Shown here: positions 49,646-58,855 of the stretch, in pieces
Numbering within the stretch: the first letter of the stretch is position 1
Layout: each line of letters begins with the position of its first letter
Assembly: GCA_022041995.1 (NCBI GenBank)
Contig: CP074390.1
Span: 1,488,001 to 1,552,000, forward strand
Reading direction: 5' to 3'
Source of the DNA: Cupriavidus necator
GTDB lineage: Bacteria; Pseudomonadota; Gammaproteobacteria; Burkholderiales; Burkholderiaceae
Length of the DNA: 64,000 nucleotides
Program-made: the position numbers and the translations under genes
Notes under the pieces: model-generated
Databases searched by the model: none
Told to the model about the DNA's origin: nothing
What the model saw: only the letters and a program-made list of their open reading frames with translations

Positions 49646-51071
49646 CAATCCACCCAAGATAAGCCGCCAAATAAAATCGCAATTGGCGCCGAGAACGCTT
49701 GACAGGTGACGAGGTTCGAGGGGCCGCCGCCCTGCTTGCGCTGGATGTTTAGCGCAAGCAGGGCGGCGGCCAATAGAGGATCGCTTCTCGATCTTCGCTT
49801 GGCTCTCATGCCCCTGTCCGATTTGTTCGCTGCACTTGCCCAATATCTGCACACCAAGGTCTTTCACGATCTTGCCCGTCATCCAGAGCATCCGGCCGCC
49901 TTCACCCGGCAGCGCAAGCTCACCCTGCCGACACTGATCTCCTTCATGCTCGGCAACTTGCGTATGGGCATGCAAGCCGAGCTCGATCAATTCTTCGCCA
50001 CGCTCGCCCGCCAAAACACCTTGCGCCGTTGCGTCAGTGAACAAGCCTTCGCCCAGGCTCGCAGCAAGCTCGGCGGCGATGTCTTTGCTCACCTCAATGA
50101 CTGGCTACTTCAGCACGTCTCCAACCATTTGCCACGCTGGCATGGCTTTCGGCTGGTCGCCGCGGACGCTTCACACCTGCGTTTCGCCATTCGCCACAGC
50201 CATCTGCCTCGAGCCGCCAGCCGCGATCAACTTGCCTTCGGCCTGTACCTGCCTGGGGCCGAGATCATGCTCGCCGCCTCATTACACAGCGTGTACGAGA
50301 ACGAACGCCAGATCCTGTTCGAGCATCTGGACCGCCTGCAATCCGACGACTTGCTCTTGCTCGACCGCGGCTACCCCGCCCGCTGGCTGGTGGCCGTACT
50401 CAACCAACGAAACATCCCTTTCTGCATGCGTGCCGACGGCAGCGGCTTTGCTGCCGTACGGCGCTTCGTGCGCTCTGGCCGTGACGAGGCCATCGTCACG
50501 CTCCCCGCTCCAGCCCGCATTGACGCGCGCGACTACGAGTGTGCGGCTACCCCGCAGACCGTTCGGCTGATCCGGCAGATCTCGCCAGCCGGCAAGGTGC
50601 GCGTGCTCATCACCAATCTGCTCGACATGCACCGCTATCCAGCGGCCACCTTCCGCGACCTTTACCATCAACGCTGGCGCCTCGAGGAGGCGTACAAACG
50701 CCTCAAGCACCGCATGGGACTCGAACATCTGTCCGGCCTCTCGCAGTTGGCTGCCAGGCAGGACTTCGGCGCCAAAATCCTCAGTGATAACCTGCACGCT
50801 CTATGCTGCTTCAGCGCCGTGCAGGAACATGAGATTGACTCGAACTATCGGATCATCCGAACCTACGCCATCACCGCTCTCAAACCTGTCCTGCCAGCGG
50901 CGCTACTGGGACTGCGCTGGGCCAAGGCTGCGCTGAATGAGACCTTGGCCTTGATCGCAACACGTACCCATCGCGTGCGACCGGATCGCGCTAAACCACG
51001 TCCGCCTCGCCAGAAACCTCATCGACATGCCGCCTATAAGGCTTGCTGATGTCCTTATCTTGGGTGGATTG
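49646..51071 (+). mobile_element. IS4-family insertion sequence with exact 10-bp target duplication
   Basis: A complete 1426-bp element. The ends are perfect 18-bp inverted repeats: CAATCCACCCAAGATAAG (49646-49663) and its complement (51054-51071). CGTCGTTAGG flanks it on both sides (49636-49645 and 51072-51081), a 10-bp target duplication in the range known for IS4. Insertion was 20 bp from the IS1182 end, so the two share a hot spot. Exact ends and duplication point to recent insertion. Confidence 0.93.
49808..51049 (+). CDS. IS4-family transposase
   Basis: 413-residue DDE transposase. First Asp in RLVAADASHLRF, second in LLLLDRGYPARWLV, and the YREK-like signature in YHQRWRLEEAYKRLKHRMGL, which is the IS4 hallmark. 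The start MPLSDLF at 49808 is preferred; the open frame begins earlier, near the inverted repeat. Intact, so probably functional. Confidence 0.93.
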   Translation: MPLSDLFAALAQYLHTKVFHDLARHPEHPAAFTRQRKLTLPTLISFMLGNLRMGMQAELDQFFATLARQNTLRRCVSEQAFAQARSKLGGDVFAHLNDWLLQHVSNHLPRWHGFRLVAADASHLRFAIRHSHLPRAASRDQLAFGLYLPGAEIMLAASLHSVYENERQILFEHLDRLQSDDLLLLDRGYPARWLVAVLNQRNIPFCMRADGSGFAAVRRFVRSGRDEAIVTLPAPARIDARDYECAATPQTVRLIRQISPAGKVRVLITNLLDMHRYPAATFRDLYHQRWRLEEAYKRLKHRMGLEHLSGLSQLAARQDFGAKILSDNLHALCCFSAVQEHEIDSNYRIIRTYAITALKPVLPAALLGLRWAKAALNETLALIATRTHRVRPDRAKPRPPRQKPHRHAAYKAC

Positions 51072-51208
51072 CGTCGTTAGGGGCGGTGCCAACGGAAGGA
51101 CCGCTTTCGAAGCGTTAACTGCCGCCCCTCGCCGGTCACTCTAGTGCCCCGACCACGCTCTGCCGTCACGGCTTGCGCGAGCTCGCCGGTTGATTTATGC
51201 TGTGCAGT

Positions 51209-51265
51209 ATGAACCAATCGACCATCAACTCGATTATTAGCGCCTCGCGAGTTTCGGCGGGATAG
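51209..51265 (+). CDS. Candidate 18-residue leader peptide
   Basis: ATG 51209 to TAG 51265 encodes MNQSTINSIISASRVSAG. It ends just before hairpin GAGTTGA and 27 bases before a terminator, inside a structure that can fold in alternative ways, as in ribosome-mediated attenuation. The Ile/Ser-rich centre could sense translation. There is no clear binding site, so translation is uncertain. Confidence 0.4.
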   Translation: MNQSTINSIISASRVSAG

Positions 51266-51316
51266 CTATTGAGTTGATAATATGCAATCACAACCCGCCC
51301 AGAAGGCGGGTTTTTT
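51225..51316 (+). promoter_or_regulatory. Attenuator-like structure before the P-loop kinase gene
   Basis: TCAACTC (51225-51231) pairs with GAGTTGA (51271-51277). AACCCGCC (51292-51299) pairs with GGCGGGTT (51305-51312), followed by six T, a strong terminator. A second GGCGGG at 51256-51261 can pair with the same CCCGCC instead, giving an antiterminator. Terminator formation would therefore depend on whether the upstream region is occupied by a ribosome or protein. Confidence 0.6.
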
Positions 51317-51331
51317 GCTTTCTGGGCTTAT

Positions 51332-51892
51332 ATGGTGCGTCTGGAAATGAATCAAGAAGCTAACGTAGTTGCCTGCTGTGACACGGCTGTTCTGCATATG
51401 GTTTGCGGAAAGATCGCTTCGGGCAAATCCACCCTAACGGTACGCTTGGCGGATGCCCCTCGGACGGTTCTGCTTAGCGAGGACAAATGGATCGCATGTC
51501 TTTACCCGGACGAGATCCATACGTTAACCGATTACGTGAGCCGCACAGCGCGCATAAGAGCACTTCTCACCGACCACGTCCAAACGCTCCTTGGGACGGG
51601 TCTATCCGTGGTTCTGGACTTTCCCTTCAATACGGCCGGCGCACGTGCGTGGGGCACCTCACTATTTCAGGCGGTTGCTTGCGAGCATCGACTTCATTAT
51701 CTGGATGTGAGCGACGAAACCTGCAAATCTCGATTAAGGGCGAGGAACGTGTCAGGCGAGCATCCTTTCCAGACATCGGAAGAGCAGTACGATCAGATAA
51801 CCAGTTATTTTGTGCCGCCTGCACACAGCGAAGGTTTTAACCTGATTGTCTATGACGAGATGGGAAATGTCCGCTGCCAAGCTGGATCATGA
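51332..51892 (+). CDS. P-loop AAA-family kinase-like protein
   Basis: 186-residue P-loop protein. Walker A is MVCGKIASGKSTLTVRLA, a Walker-B-like strand is LSVVLDFPFNTAGARAW, and the lid region is CKSRLRARNVSGEHPF. The pattern is that of the zeta-toxin/AAA_33 small-molecule kinases. The substrate is unknown; related stand-alone genes are common in Burkholderiaceae and Pseudomonas. No antitoxin-like partner is adjacent. It is lower in GC than the chromosome, consistent with acquisition. An ATG at 51347 is an alternative start. It lies directly behind the attenuator-like terminator. Confidence 0.78.
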   Translation: MVRLEMNQEANVVACCDTAVLHMVCGKIASGKSTLTVRLADAPRTVLLSEDKWIACLYPDEIHTLTDYVSRTARIRALLTDHVQTLLGTGLSVVLDFPFNTAGARAWGTSLFQAVACEHRLHYLDVSDETCKSRLRARNVSGEHPFQTSEEQYDQITSYFVPPAHSEGFNLIVYDEMGNVRCQAGS

Positions 51893-52129
51893 TCTCCGAG
51901 TGCTCGGTTGGAGCGGGAAGGCGAGGCCCGCTTTTGGCCGAAGGCGGGCGATCGTCGGTCGCCAGCCGGCAGCGACCACGGATTTCCGCTTCCGACCCGT
52001 TGCCGCCACCCGGTCCACAAGGACGGCGAGGACCGTTCTCAGTACTTCATCAGCCATTCACCTGGGGGAACGTGTGCTGCTCGCCGGCCAGATCAGTCAC
52101 CGCACGCAGGACTGCCACTGTGGCCGCCA

Positions 52130-52558
52130 TCATTTCTCTTCCCGCATCGATGGCGTAAAGGTGATTCCTACCAGCAGTCCTTCCGGCCCGATGAAGCGAC
52201 TGACAGTCTGGCCCCACGGCTCATTCCGGTTCCTGACCAGCATCCGATACCCTCGTGATTCAAGTTCTGCCGTAGCCGCTTCGACGTTCTCGACATCAAA
52301 CTCAATCCAGGCTTGCGGGAGGGGTACGTCACTAGGCCACGAATCCGTGCCGAAGCACGACTGAGCGGCCTGAGAGAGCGGCCATAAGGCGAAAGTGTTT
52401 GCGCCTTTCAGAGTCTCCGTATGGAGGTAGCCGCCTTTCTCTTCCTTGAAGGGGATACCGAAGGTCCGACTGTAGAGCTCGCGGCTTGCCTGGGCTTCAA
52501 ACACAATCGGGCCAAAGCCTGCGATGAACAAGGCCGTGGTTTTTGGGATCTTTTCCAT
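52130..52558 (-). CDS. VOC-family (glyoxalase/bleomycin resistance-like) protein
   Basis: 142-residue vicinal-oxygen-chelate-fold protein with two beta-alpha-beta-beta-beta modules: FIAGFGPIVFEAQASRELYS, then AWIEFDVENVEAATAELESR and MLVRNRNEPWGQTVSRFIGP. The motif WGQTVSRFIGPEGLL is frequent in uncharacterised VOC dioxygenase/lyase-like proteins. AAAGGAGAGG stands before the ATG. Substrate unknown. The gene is alone, 240 bp from the P-loop kinase and on the opposite strand. Confidence 0.85.
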   Translation of the reverse strand: MEKIPKTTALFIAGFGPIVFEAQASRELYSRTFGIPFKEEKGGYLHTETLKGANTFALWPLSQAAQSCFGTDSWPSDVPLPQAWIEFDVENVEAATAELESRGYRMLVRNRNEPWGQTVSRFIGPEGLLVGITFTPSMREEK

Positions 52559-53136
52559 GGCCTCTCCTTTGCCGCGAATGAGCGGCGCCATGAGGAACGA
52601 ACATGCCCGCCCGCGCCCGTCAAACTGATGTGGCGGCCAGCCAGTATCCAGGTAGCGCAGGGCATGGATGAGTGTAGGCTTGTTGCAGGTGGCCGGCAGT
52701 CATCTCCACCCGGCAGCGAACGGCGATCGGGCGGGTTCGGTAGCGCTCGCGGCATCGACTGTGTGCGTCACGTCATAGGCGTACTGCGGACGCTCGATTG
52801 TCCCTTTCCTACTTTGGTCCAGCGGCCGTAGAGGGCCGAACTCAGCCGTCGGGCCGTCAGCCCGCCGCCGACATCGGGCGATAAACCAATAAAGAGTCCG
52901 CACAAGGCGGGCACCCTTCACCCTTGCCTGCTTCGAGCCACCTTTCATAAGAAGAAGTAGTAATGGGGATGACGGCCAAATGGCGGATTGATCACTGGTC
53001 GTCACGGGAAGGCCCAACGACCGGACGCCAACCCATTGCGATAGGCCATTGTCGACCCGAAGCGGCCGGTGGTTTTCGGGGGAAGCGGACGCTCGGAGAC
53101 CTTGGCTTACGCCCATAGAGGCACAGACACTGCTCG
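52559..53136. other. 578-bp intergenic region, repeat-like remnants
   Basis: No gene is supported. GTCGACCCGAAGCGGCC at 53051-53067 resembles CGACCCGAAGCCGTCG at the IS insertion site (49625-49640), and GGACGCTCG recurs near 52786 and 53086. These look like decayed intergenic repeats. Confidence 0.4.
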
Positions 53137-54258
53137 CTATGTGCCGCGCGGCAGGCGAACGGCGAATGCGGTCTCAGTCTGATCGGACCGCGCCTCGATG
53201 GTGCCATCATGGGCCTTGGCAATTTCGCTCGCGATGAACAGACCGAGCCCAAGGCCAACCTGGCCGTTGTCCTTGTCTGCCTGATCCGGACCACGCTGGA
53301 GGGGGTCAAAGATGTGCTCCAGCGTCTGCGGGTCAATGGCGGGGCCGCTGTTCCTGACTTCGAAACGAACTTCTGCATCAGCGCCGGTCACCACCACGCG
53401 CACCGGCGTATCTGGTGCTCCGTATTTGATGGCGTTATGCACCAGATTGCCGAGCAGTTGCTGCAAACGCTGAGCATCCCAGAGCCCCTGTAGGTTGCCT
53501 TTTAGGTCCAGATCGATCTGGCGGCCTGGATGGGCTGCGCGCAACTGGTCCACCACATCGGCAAACACTTCCGTCAAATCGACGTCACTGCAGACGATGT
53601 TGATACCCAACCCCAACTTGGTTCGATTGAAGTCGCACAGGTCATCCAGAAGCGCCTGCATGCGGGCACCACTTCTAATCAGCCGACCTGCAGCATCCGA
53701 GATGTCTTCACCGGCATTCAGCGCTGCAAGGTACGACGCGGTCATCTGAATAGTGTGCAGGGGACTGCGCATGTCGTGTCCGAGCATTCCGAGCAACAGA
53801 TTGCGAGCCTGTTCCACCTGCTCACTGAAAAAACTTACTGATTCCGCCAGTGCTTGATCGATAGCCTCGTTGAACCGGATCATGTCATCGAGATGCGGGG
53901 CATCTGGCTGAATTTCGTCTATCCACAAACGCAGGACGCTGGCGCGAAGTGCTCGATACTCATCTGCCAGTTGATTGATGTTGAAGCCTCCTCGGGCCCG
54001 CAAAAGTGCATGTGTCTGCGCGGCCGTCGCTGGCGCGTCGATCAGCTTGGGGGCGCGCCCCAGTGATTTCTCGCGTTGCTCTTCCCTCGTCTGTGGAGTC
54101 GATAGATCCTTGGCCACTGCCTCCAGAATCTGCTGGGCGTCGTCGCGCAAAGCGTGCGAGTCCATGCTCCTTGCAGCCGGCAGAAGAGATGCCGCAAACG
54201 CTTCCCATTGCTCCAGGATTGGCTCGATGTTCCGCAAAATGAAATCGGCTAGCCGCAT
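53137..54258 (-). CDS. Soluble sensor histidine kinase
   Basis: 373-residue kinase with no membrane segment. The N-terminal ~145 residues resemble an RsbRD-like sensor domain (MRLADFILRNIEPILEQWEA, FNINQLADEYRALRASVLRL). HisKA has His 161 (LLGMLGHDMRSPLHTIQM); HATPase has the N box QQLLGNLVHNAIKYG, and the G box VGLGLGLFIASEIAKAHDG. There is no receiver domain and no response regulator adjacent, so it is an orphan kinase. GGAG precedes the ATG. Confidence 0.9.
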   Translation of the reverse strand: MRLADFILRNIEPILEQWEAFAASLLPAARSMDSHALRDDAQQILEAVAKDLSTPQTREEQREKSLGRAPKLIDAPATAAQTHALLRARGGFNINQLADEYRALRASVLRLWIDEIQPDAPHLDDMIRFNEAIDQALAESVSFFSEQVEQARNLLLGMLGHDMRSPLHTIQMTASYLAALNAGEDISDAAGRLIRSGARMQALLDDLCDFNRTKLGLGINIVCSDVDLTEVFADVVDQLRAAHPGRQIDLDLKGNLQGLWDAQRLQQLLGNLVHNAIKYGAPDTPVRVVVTGADAEVRFEVRNSGPAIDPQTLEHIFDPLQRGPDQADKDNGQVGLGLGLFIASEIAKAHDGTIEARSDQTETAFAVRLPRGT

Positions 54259-54448
54259 GTCTGCTCCTGCAAACGAAATCAGATTCGGATGCTTGTACCT
54301 GAGGTCAGATTATGCACAAACCGGCATGGGCACGGGCGGTGAGTACGACGAGCCGCCTCAGGCTGTCCGTCGCTTGGGCAGGGGTACTCGAGGACCGGTT
54401 CTGCGCGCCGACTAATGAGGTGCGCACCGCGCACAACGCAGAACCAGC

Positions 54449-54730
54449 TCAGGGCAGGCTCTTTGGCTCCGAGGCAGGACGGCTATGCGTTGCCGCGCCG
54501 GAAGCGCCCTGGGCGCCGGCAGGCCCCTTACTGCGGTCAACCTTGCCGCGCGCTTCGCTCTTGTCCCTTTTGACACTCTCGCCGGCGGCACCGCTGGCGG
54601 CCTGCTCAGACAGCTCTGGGCGCCTGCCTGTGTCAGTTCCCGGTGTTGGAGGTGAACCGTAGCGACCGCCCTGAGCCCAAGCCGCAGCAACCGTTAGCGA
54701 AAGCACGACGAGGCAAGCTGAATTCTTCAT
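54449..54730 (-). CDS. Small secreted protein, low complexity
   Basis: 93-residue protein with a clear Sec signal peptide (MKNSACLVVLSLTVAAAWAQ, cleavage after AWA). The mature part is Gly/Ser/Lys/Pro-rich and disordered (SEQAASGAAGESVKRDKSEA). No domain is recognised. GGAGACAGCA lies before the ATG. It is upstream of the kinase and downstream of the HiPIP gene on the same strand. Role unknown. Confidence 0.7.
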   Translation of the reverse strand: MKNSACLVVLSLTVAAAWAQGGRYGSPPTPGTDTGRRPELSEQAASGAAGESVKRDKSEARGKVDRSKGPAGAQGASGAATHSRPASEPKSLP

Positions 54731-54784
54731 TGCTGTCTCCTTGCAAGTGGATTGCGCACTCAGAAGGTGGGGTATCTTAGATTC

Positions 54785-55099
54785 TCAGACCTTCTTCACA
54801 TAAGCGCTGCACCACCCATTCGCCGCAACCTGCTTACCGCCGAAGATTGGGCAAGGTCCCCACGCGTCACTGGCCTTTCCTTGGAACAATTGGCAGTTGC
54901 TGCACTTCTGGCTTGCCTCGTGTTTGGGAAACTTGGCCTTATCGACCTTCGTTGTGTCGTGTTTATATCCAAGGGAAACGGCTTGCGGATCGTTTTCATC
55001 AAGCTTCCCCGGCTGCGCTTTTGCGGGCGACTCGATGCCGGCCACGGTGACCGTTACAATGCTCGATATACCCTTCAGAAATGTTCGTCGAGTAGTCAT
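54785..55099 (-). CDS. High-potential iron-sulfur protein (HiPIP)
   Basis: 104-residue HiPIP. A Tat signal TTRRTFLKG is followed by a mature protein with the four cluster cysteines in CSNCQLF, GPCPIFGG and GWCSAYVKK, holding a [4Fe-4S](3+/2+) centre. HiPIPs are periplasmic electron carriers to terminal oxidases or reaction centres. GGAGGTG precedes the ATG. Which oxidoreductase uses it is not visible here. Confidence 0.93.
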   Translation of the reverse strand: MTTRRTFLKGISSIVTVTVAGIESPAKAQPGKLDENDPQAVSLGYKHDTTKVDKAKFPKHEASQKCSNCQLFQGKASDAWGPCPIFGGKQVAANGWCSAYVKKV

Positions 55100-55396
55100 C
55101 GCTGCACCTCCATTCGCGACATCGTTGCGCGGCTTGTGGCTTGTAAAACGCTGACCGCAAAAATCCCCCTCCTTTCACGGTAGACGCTCGCTCTGTAAAC
55201 ACAAGCTTGCGGCTCCCTCCATTGAGAACCCAAGAAGGACTCAAGCCCGACCGGCAGCAAACTTTGCTCCGCGCCTGCATGCAGCGGTTGCGGTTCGCTC
55301 CGGGAGGGGCCTTCAGCCACGAGAAAAGCGCTGCCTTTGCTCGGCGCGTCCGCCCAACTCCGTTACTCGGACATTCAGGCGTCGGTTATAGCCGGC
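55100..55396. other. 297-bp intergenic region, no gene seen
   Basis: Between the HiPIP gene and the permease on the same strand. I see no supported gene, terminator or operator apart from the HiPIP binding site at its edge. Confidence 0.4.
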
Positions 55397-56773
55397 TCAG
55401 GCGGAGGGCGTTGCCTTTGCCCAGATTTTCCTGCGGTTCAGCAGCAACGGAACGACACCTATGGCAATGCCTCCCATGCCGACGACATTGGTGATCCAAT
55501 CGAAAGTGGGGATGCTGTAGAGCGCGATGAAGAAAAGGAACAGCCCGCTTCCCACCGGCCAGATGACGTGACTCACAGCACGCCACGACCCCTGCGCCAG
55601 CAGAGTGCGGTAGTACCAGCCGCAGGCAAGCCCAGTCAGTCCAAGGTAGAAGCAGATCTGAAAACCGATGGCGGTAATGGAATCCCGCAGGATGACGTTT
55701 ATTGTCGGCAGATAAGACGACGCGAACAACAGCACGATTCCGGTAATCCAGATGAAGAAGATGGCGACATATGGCGTCCGCCAACGCGGATGCAAGCGCG
55801 CGTAGCGCTGGTGTAGCGCGCCATCGCGGCTCTTGGCAAAGAGGGTGCGCGTGAACTGCAGCATCTGCGTTTCTACCGTTCCCACAGTGCTCAGCAATAC
55901 CGCGATGATTGCGACGTAGCCCCAGGTGGGCCCGAACAACTTCTCGGCGATGGCGAAGATGATGTTCGTGTTGTAGTGCTGGATCTCGGCATCCGACAGG
56001 CCGAGCAGCGTGATAACGATGAAGACGAGAAAGAACGCCATCAGGAACACCATCGACCAGAATGCGGCGCGACCCGGAGTGTGGTTCGGGTCACGCGTCT
56101 CCTCGCTGAGGTTCATGGTCACGTCCCAGCCATAGAAGAAGAAGATCGCTACCAGGGCACCGTTGGCGAACGACTTTGGCGAGAACGCGAAAGGCCAAAA
56201 CCAAATCAACGAGAACTGGTGCTGCGGCGCGCGTGGGAACGTGAAGAAGCTCGCGACGATGATCACGAGCAGGATCACGCCTTCGATGATCGTCATCAGG
56301 ACTTGCAGGTAACTGGTGAGTTTGATGCCCTTGACGATCACCGCGCTGACGAATGTGAGCCATGCGGCTGCGATCAGTGTCACGTAGTGCACGTTATTCA
56401 TCAGCGGACGATTGAAGATGAGCAGCGTGGCATTGGCCGCGGGAATCATGGCGGAGACCATGAACACGCAGCACAGTACCAGAAGCGCCCAGCCGGCGAA
56501 GAAGCCGAGGACGCGCCCGAATACCATGCTCACCCACGAATAGGAGGTACCGGCACTCGCGACCGCATGGTTCATGTTGATGAACGCGAACGCGATACCG
56601 AACATGATGAACCCGCACACCAGGATGCTCGCCGGCGACAGTGTGCCGGCCGTCGCGATAATCGTGGAAGTCGTGATCTCGATGCTGTAGGCAGGCGCCG
56701 TGCCGGCGATGCCCATGATCACGGATTCGACGATTCCCAGCGAGCTGGCGTTGAGCCTGGTGGGGTGGTCCAT
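55397..56773 (-). CDS. APC-superfamily amino acid permease
   Basis: 458-residue transporter with about twelve membrane segments. The first segment ESVIMGIAGTAPAYSIEITT carries the APC GxxG turn; helix 6/7 region has LVAIFFFYGWDVTMNLSEET, the family signature E-E-x-x-x-P-like (SEETRDPNHTPGRA). It probably imports an amino acid or amine; the substrate is unknown. No clear Shine-Dalgarno precedes the ATG. On the minus strand, behind the beta-propeller gene. Confidence 0.9.
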   Translation of the reverse strand: MDHPTRLNASSLGIVESVIMGIAGTAPAYSIEITTSTIIATAGTLSPASILVCGFIMFGIAFAFINMNHAVASAGTSYSWVSMVFGRVLGFFAGWALLVLCCVFMVSAMIPAANATLLIFNRPLMNNVHYVTLIAAAWLTFVSAVIVKGIKLTSYLQVLMTIIEGVILLVIIVASFFTFPRAPQHQFSLIWFWPFAFSPKSFANGALVAIFFFYGWDVTMNLSEETRDPNHTPGRAAFWSMVFLMAFFLVFIVITLLGLSDAEIQHYNTNIIFAIAEKLFGPTWGYVAIIAVLLSTVGTVETQMLQFTRTLFAKSRDGALHQRYARLHPRWRTPYVAIFFIWITGIVLLFASSYLPTINVILRDSITAIGFQICFYLGLTGLACGWYYRTLLAQGSWRAVSHVIWPVGSGLFLFFIALYSIPTFDWITNVVGMGGIAIGVVPLLLNRRKIWAKATPSA

Positions 56774-56970
56774 GTGGCACGCGACTCGTGGTCGGCATTG
56801 ATGGACCGACTTCTACTCTCCTCGGCGCGTGCTGGCAATAGGCGGGACTGGAGATTCTGGCGAAAAGAGGCTTGAACGGCAATCGCGACCGTGCGCTACA
56901 GTGCATACTGTCGGCACCTGCGTGTGTCTCATGCAGCAGTGGACCGCGGGTGATGCGTTGGGCAGCGACC

Positions 56971-58014
56971 TCATTTGCGGTTGGTATCGGCCGCACCAGG
57001 CCGGTAGCGCAGCAGATGGTCGGTGCCGGATTCGGACAGCCAGACTTCCCCAGGGCGGCCCATCATCTGGCGTACGTTCGCGTGCGGGCGCGGAAGCGTG
57101 ATCACTTCGAATCGCTCGGCGCGCGCGTCGAAGCGCACCAGCGCGTTGGCGCTCCATTCGCTAAGCCAAACGATGTCGCGGTCGTCGACAAATATCGCGT
57201 AGGCATGGGGGTCGTGGCCGGGCAGCCTCCATTCGCGCCATTGATGCGTTGCTGGGTCGAACGCGCCGACTTTCCCAGCGCTCCACTCGCTGACCCAAAT
57301 GCGCCCTTTCGAATCGGCCCATACGCGTCGCGCACCCTGATTTGGCGTCGGCGGCTCAATGACCTGCGCCGCGCCGCTCGCGGGATCGATGCGGCCGAGA
57401 TAGCTACCGGCCAGTGACGCGAAGTACAGGCTGCCGTCAGGGCTCACGCAAATGCCGTATGGACCCGGCCCGCGCGGCGCATCGAAAACGCGCATGCTGG
57501 CGCGCGCTGGGTCGAGCTCGCCGTAGATGCCGCTTTGCCCCGTGAACCACAGATGCCCTCGCTTGTCGAAGACCGCGGTATTCAGATTGGCATTCGGCCG
57601 GTCCTTCGGCAGCGGGAAACGCGTTACGGCACGTGTCTTCGGGTCGACGCGCACGATCGCATTCTGGCCGCTGTCCGTGATCCATGCCGCCCCATCGGGA
57701 CCGACGATCACGCCGTGCGGCGCCGATCCTGCGCCGAGAGACACCGTGTCGGCCGTGCCGGTGCGCGGGTCCAATCGTCCGACCGCGCCCTGCGCCTGCG
57801 CGGTGTACCACACGGTGCCGTCGGGGGCTGGTGCGACATCGTGCGGTGCGCTGCCCGCGGGAACGGCAAACGTCTCGAACAAGGGAGCCTGCGCCCGTGC
57901 CGAAGCCATCGTGAGCAGGACGATCAGCAAGGCCGATGCACATAACGGAACCAGCACGGATTCAAGAATCCTGCTCACCGCTGTCACAACTCTTCCCTTC
58001 TCGACTTCCAGCAT
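56971..58014 (-). CDS. Secreted beta-propeller, streptogramin lyase (Vgb)-like
   Basis: 347-residue protein with an N-terminal hydrophobic signal (about 15-40, cleavage near ARA) and a seven-bladed propeller of Vgb-type repeats (GAVGRLDPRTG, HLWFTGQSG, SLYFASLAGSYLGRID, RIWVSEWSAGKVGAFD, VWLSEWSANALVRFD, VWLSESGTDHLLRY). True Vgb linearises streptogramin B; most homologues, including periplasmic ones like this, have unknown substrates. Start MLEVEK has GGAGACGGAC upstream; a longer frame is rejected. Confidence 0.85.
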   Translation of the reverse strand: MLEVEKGRVVTAVSRILESVLVPLCASALLIVLLTMASARAQAPLFETFAVPAGSAPHDVAPAPDGTVWYTAQAQGAVGRLDPRTGTADTVSLGAGSAPHGVIVGPDGAAWITDSGQNAIVRVDPKTRAVTRFPLPKDRPNANLNTAVFDKRGHLWFTGQSGIYGELDPARASMRVFDAPRGPGPYGICVSPDGSLYFASLAGSYLGRIDPASGAAQVIEPPTPNQGARRVWADSKGRIWVSEWSAGKVGAFDPATHQWREWRLPGHDPHAYAIFVDDRDIVWLSEWSANALVRFDARAERFEVITLPRPHANVRQMMGRPGEVWLSESGTDHLLRYRPGAADTNRK

Positions 58015-58060
58015 GTCCGTCTCCTGCCTCATCTCGCGGCGGCATGCTGCACCGGCCGGA

Positions 58061-58855
58061 TCATCGCATTCCATTGCGGACGTCCTGCAACACCTCGTCG
58101 AAAGCGTCAACGCGGATTAGGCCAAGCCGCGGAAACTCCAGGTCGACGATGACATAGAGCGTCACCGTCAGCGAGGTCACGAAGAAAAGCGCATGCAACC
58201 AGTTTCGCGGACCGCTGCTGGCCATGCCATAGCCCGCGAACAAGGCCCCGATCCAGCAAAGCGCGAAAAGCATGCCGAAGATGACGCTGGGCGGATGTTC
58301 CTTCGTTGCGGCGAGACGGGTCGATGCCGTATCAAACGCGGCATTGAGCGCCGGCAACAGAAGCATGGTGGCCGCCGTACTGGTGGTTCGCTGGGACTCC
58401 GTTATGGATCTGGTCCAGAGGCGTTCACGCAGCACGTCCGAACGGGCCAGGGCTGCATCGACGCGTTCTCGGTCAGGGACGGCTCGATAGGCGTCAAGCC
58501 GGGCATCCAGATACTGCCGGAATATCTCCTGCAGCGCATCACGCGCCGTTTGCGGCAGCAGATCCAAGCGCAGGTAAGCCGTGCCGATGTCGTTCGCTTC
58601 CTGGACGATCAGCGTACGCCGCATATCAAAGCGGCTTGCCGCCCCGGAAAAGGTGAAGGCGATCAATAGCCCAAGCAGTGCAAATATCGCGCTTGCGACC
58701 GCGCTGACGCCCGTTGTTTCCGGTTCCCGACCGGAGGCAACCTGCCATCGCCACACCAGCCGGCCGAGCTCCAGGGCGATCAGGATACTGGTGAATAATC
58801 CGATCGCAAACACCAGCCCGCCGGTCCAACCGGCACCATAAAGTAGTGATGCCAA
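58061..58855 (-). CDS. DUF4239-like membrane protein
   Basis: 264-residue protein with membrane segments at about 10-30, 52-72, 190-210 and 218-238, and a helical loop between. TGVSAVASAIFALLGLLIAF and the CWIGALFAGYGMA region match DUF4239 (bestrophin-like) proteins, which may form ion channels; function unproven. The start is TTG, five bases behind GGAGG. It lies 46 bp upstream of the Vgb-like gene on the same strand and may be co-transcribed. Confidence 0.8.
   Translation of the reverse strand: MASLLYGAGWTGGLVFAIGLFTSILIALELGRLVWRWQVASGREPETTGVSAVASAIFALLGLLIAFTFSGAASRFDMRRTLIVQEANDIGTAYLRLDLLPQTARDALQEIFRQYLDARLDAYRAVPDRERVDAALARSDVLRERLWTRSITESQRTTSTAATMLLLPALNAAFDTASTRLAATKEHPPSVIFGMLFALCWIGALFAGYGMASSGPRNWLHALFFVTSLTVTLYVIVDLEFPRLGLIRVDAFDEVLQDVRNGMR

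Noticed and set aside
51889..52364. Open frames after the P-loop kinase and opposite the VOC gene
   Set aside because: They overlap the VOC gene antisense or have no domain; the VOC frame has an excellent binding site.
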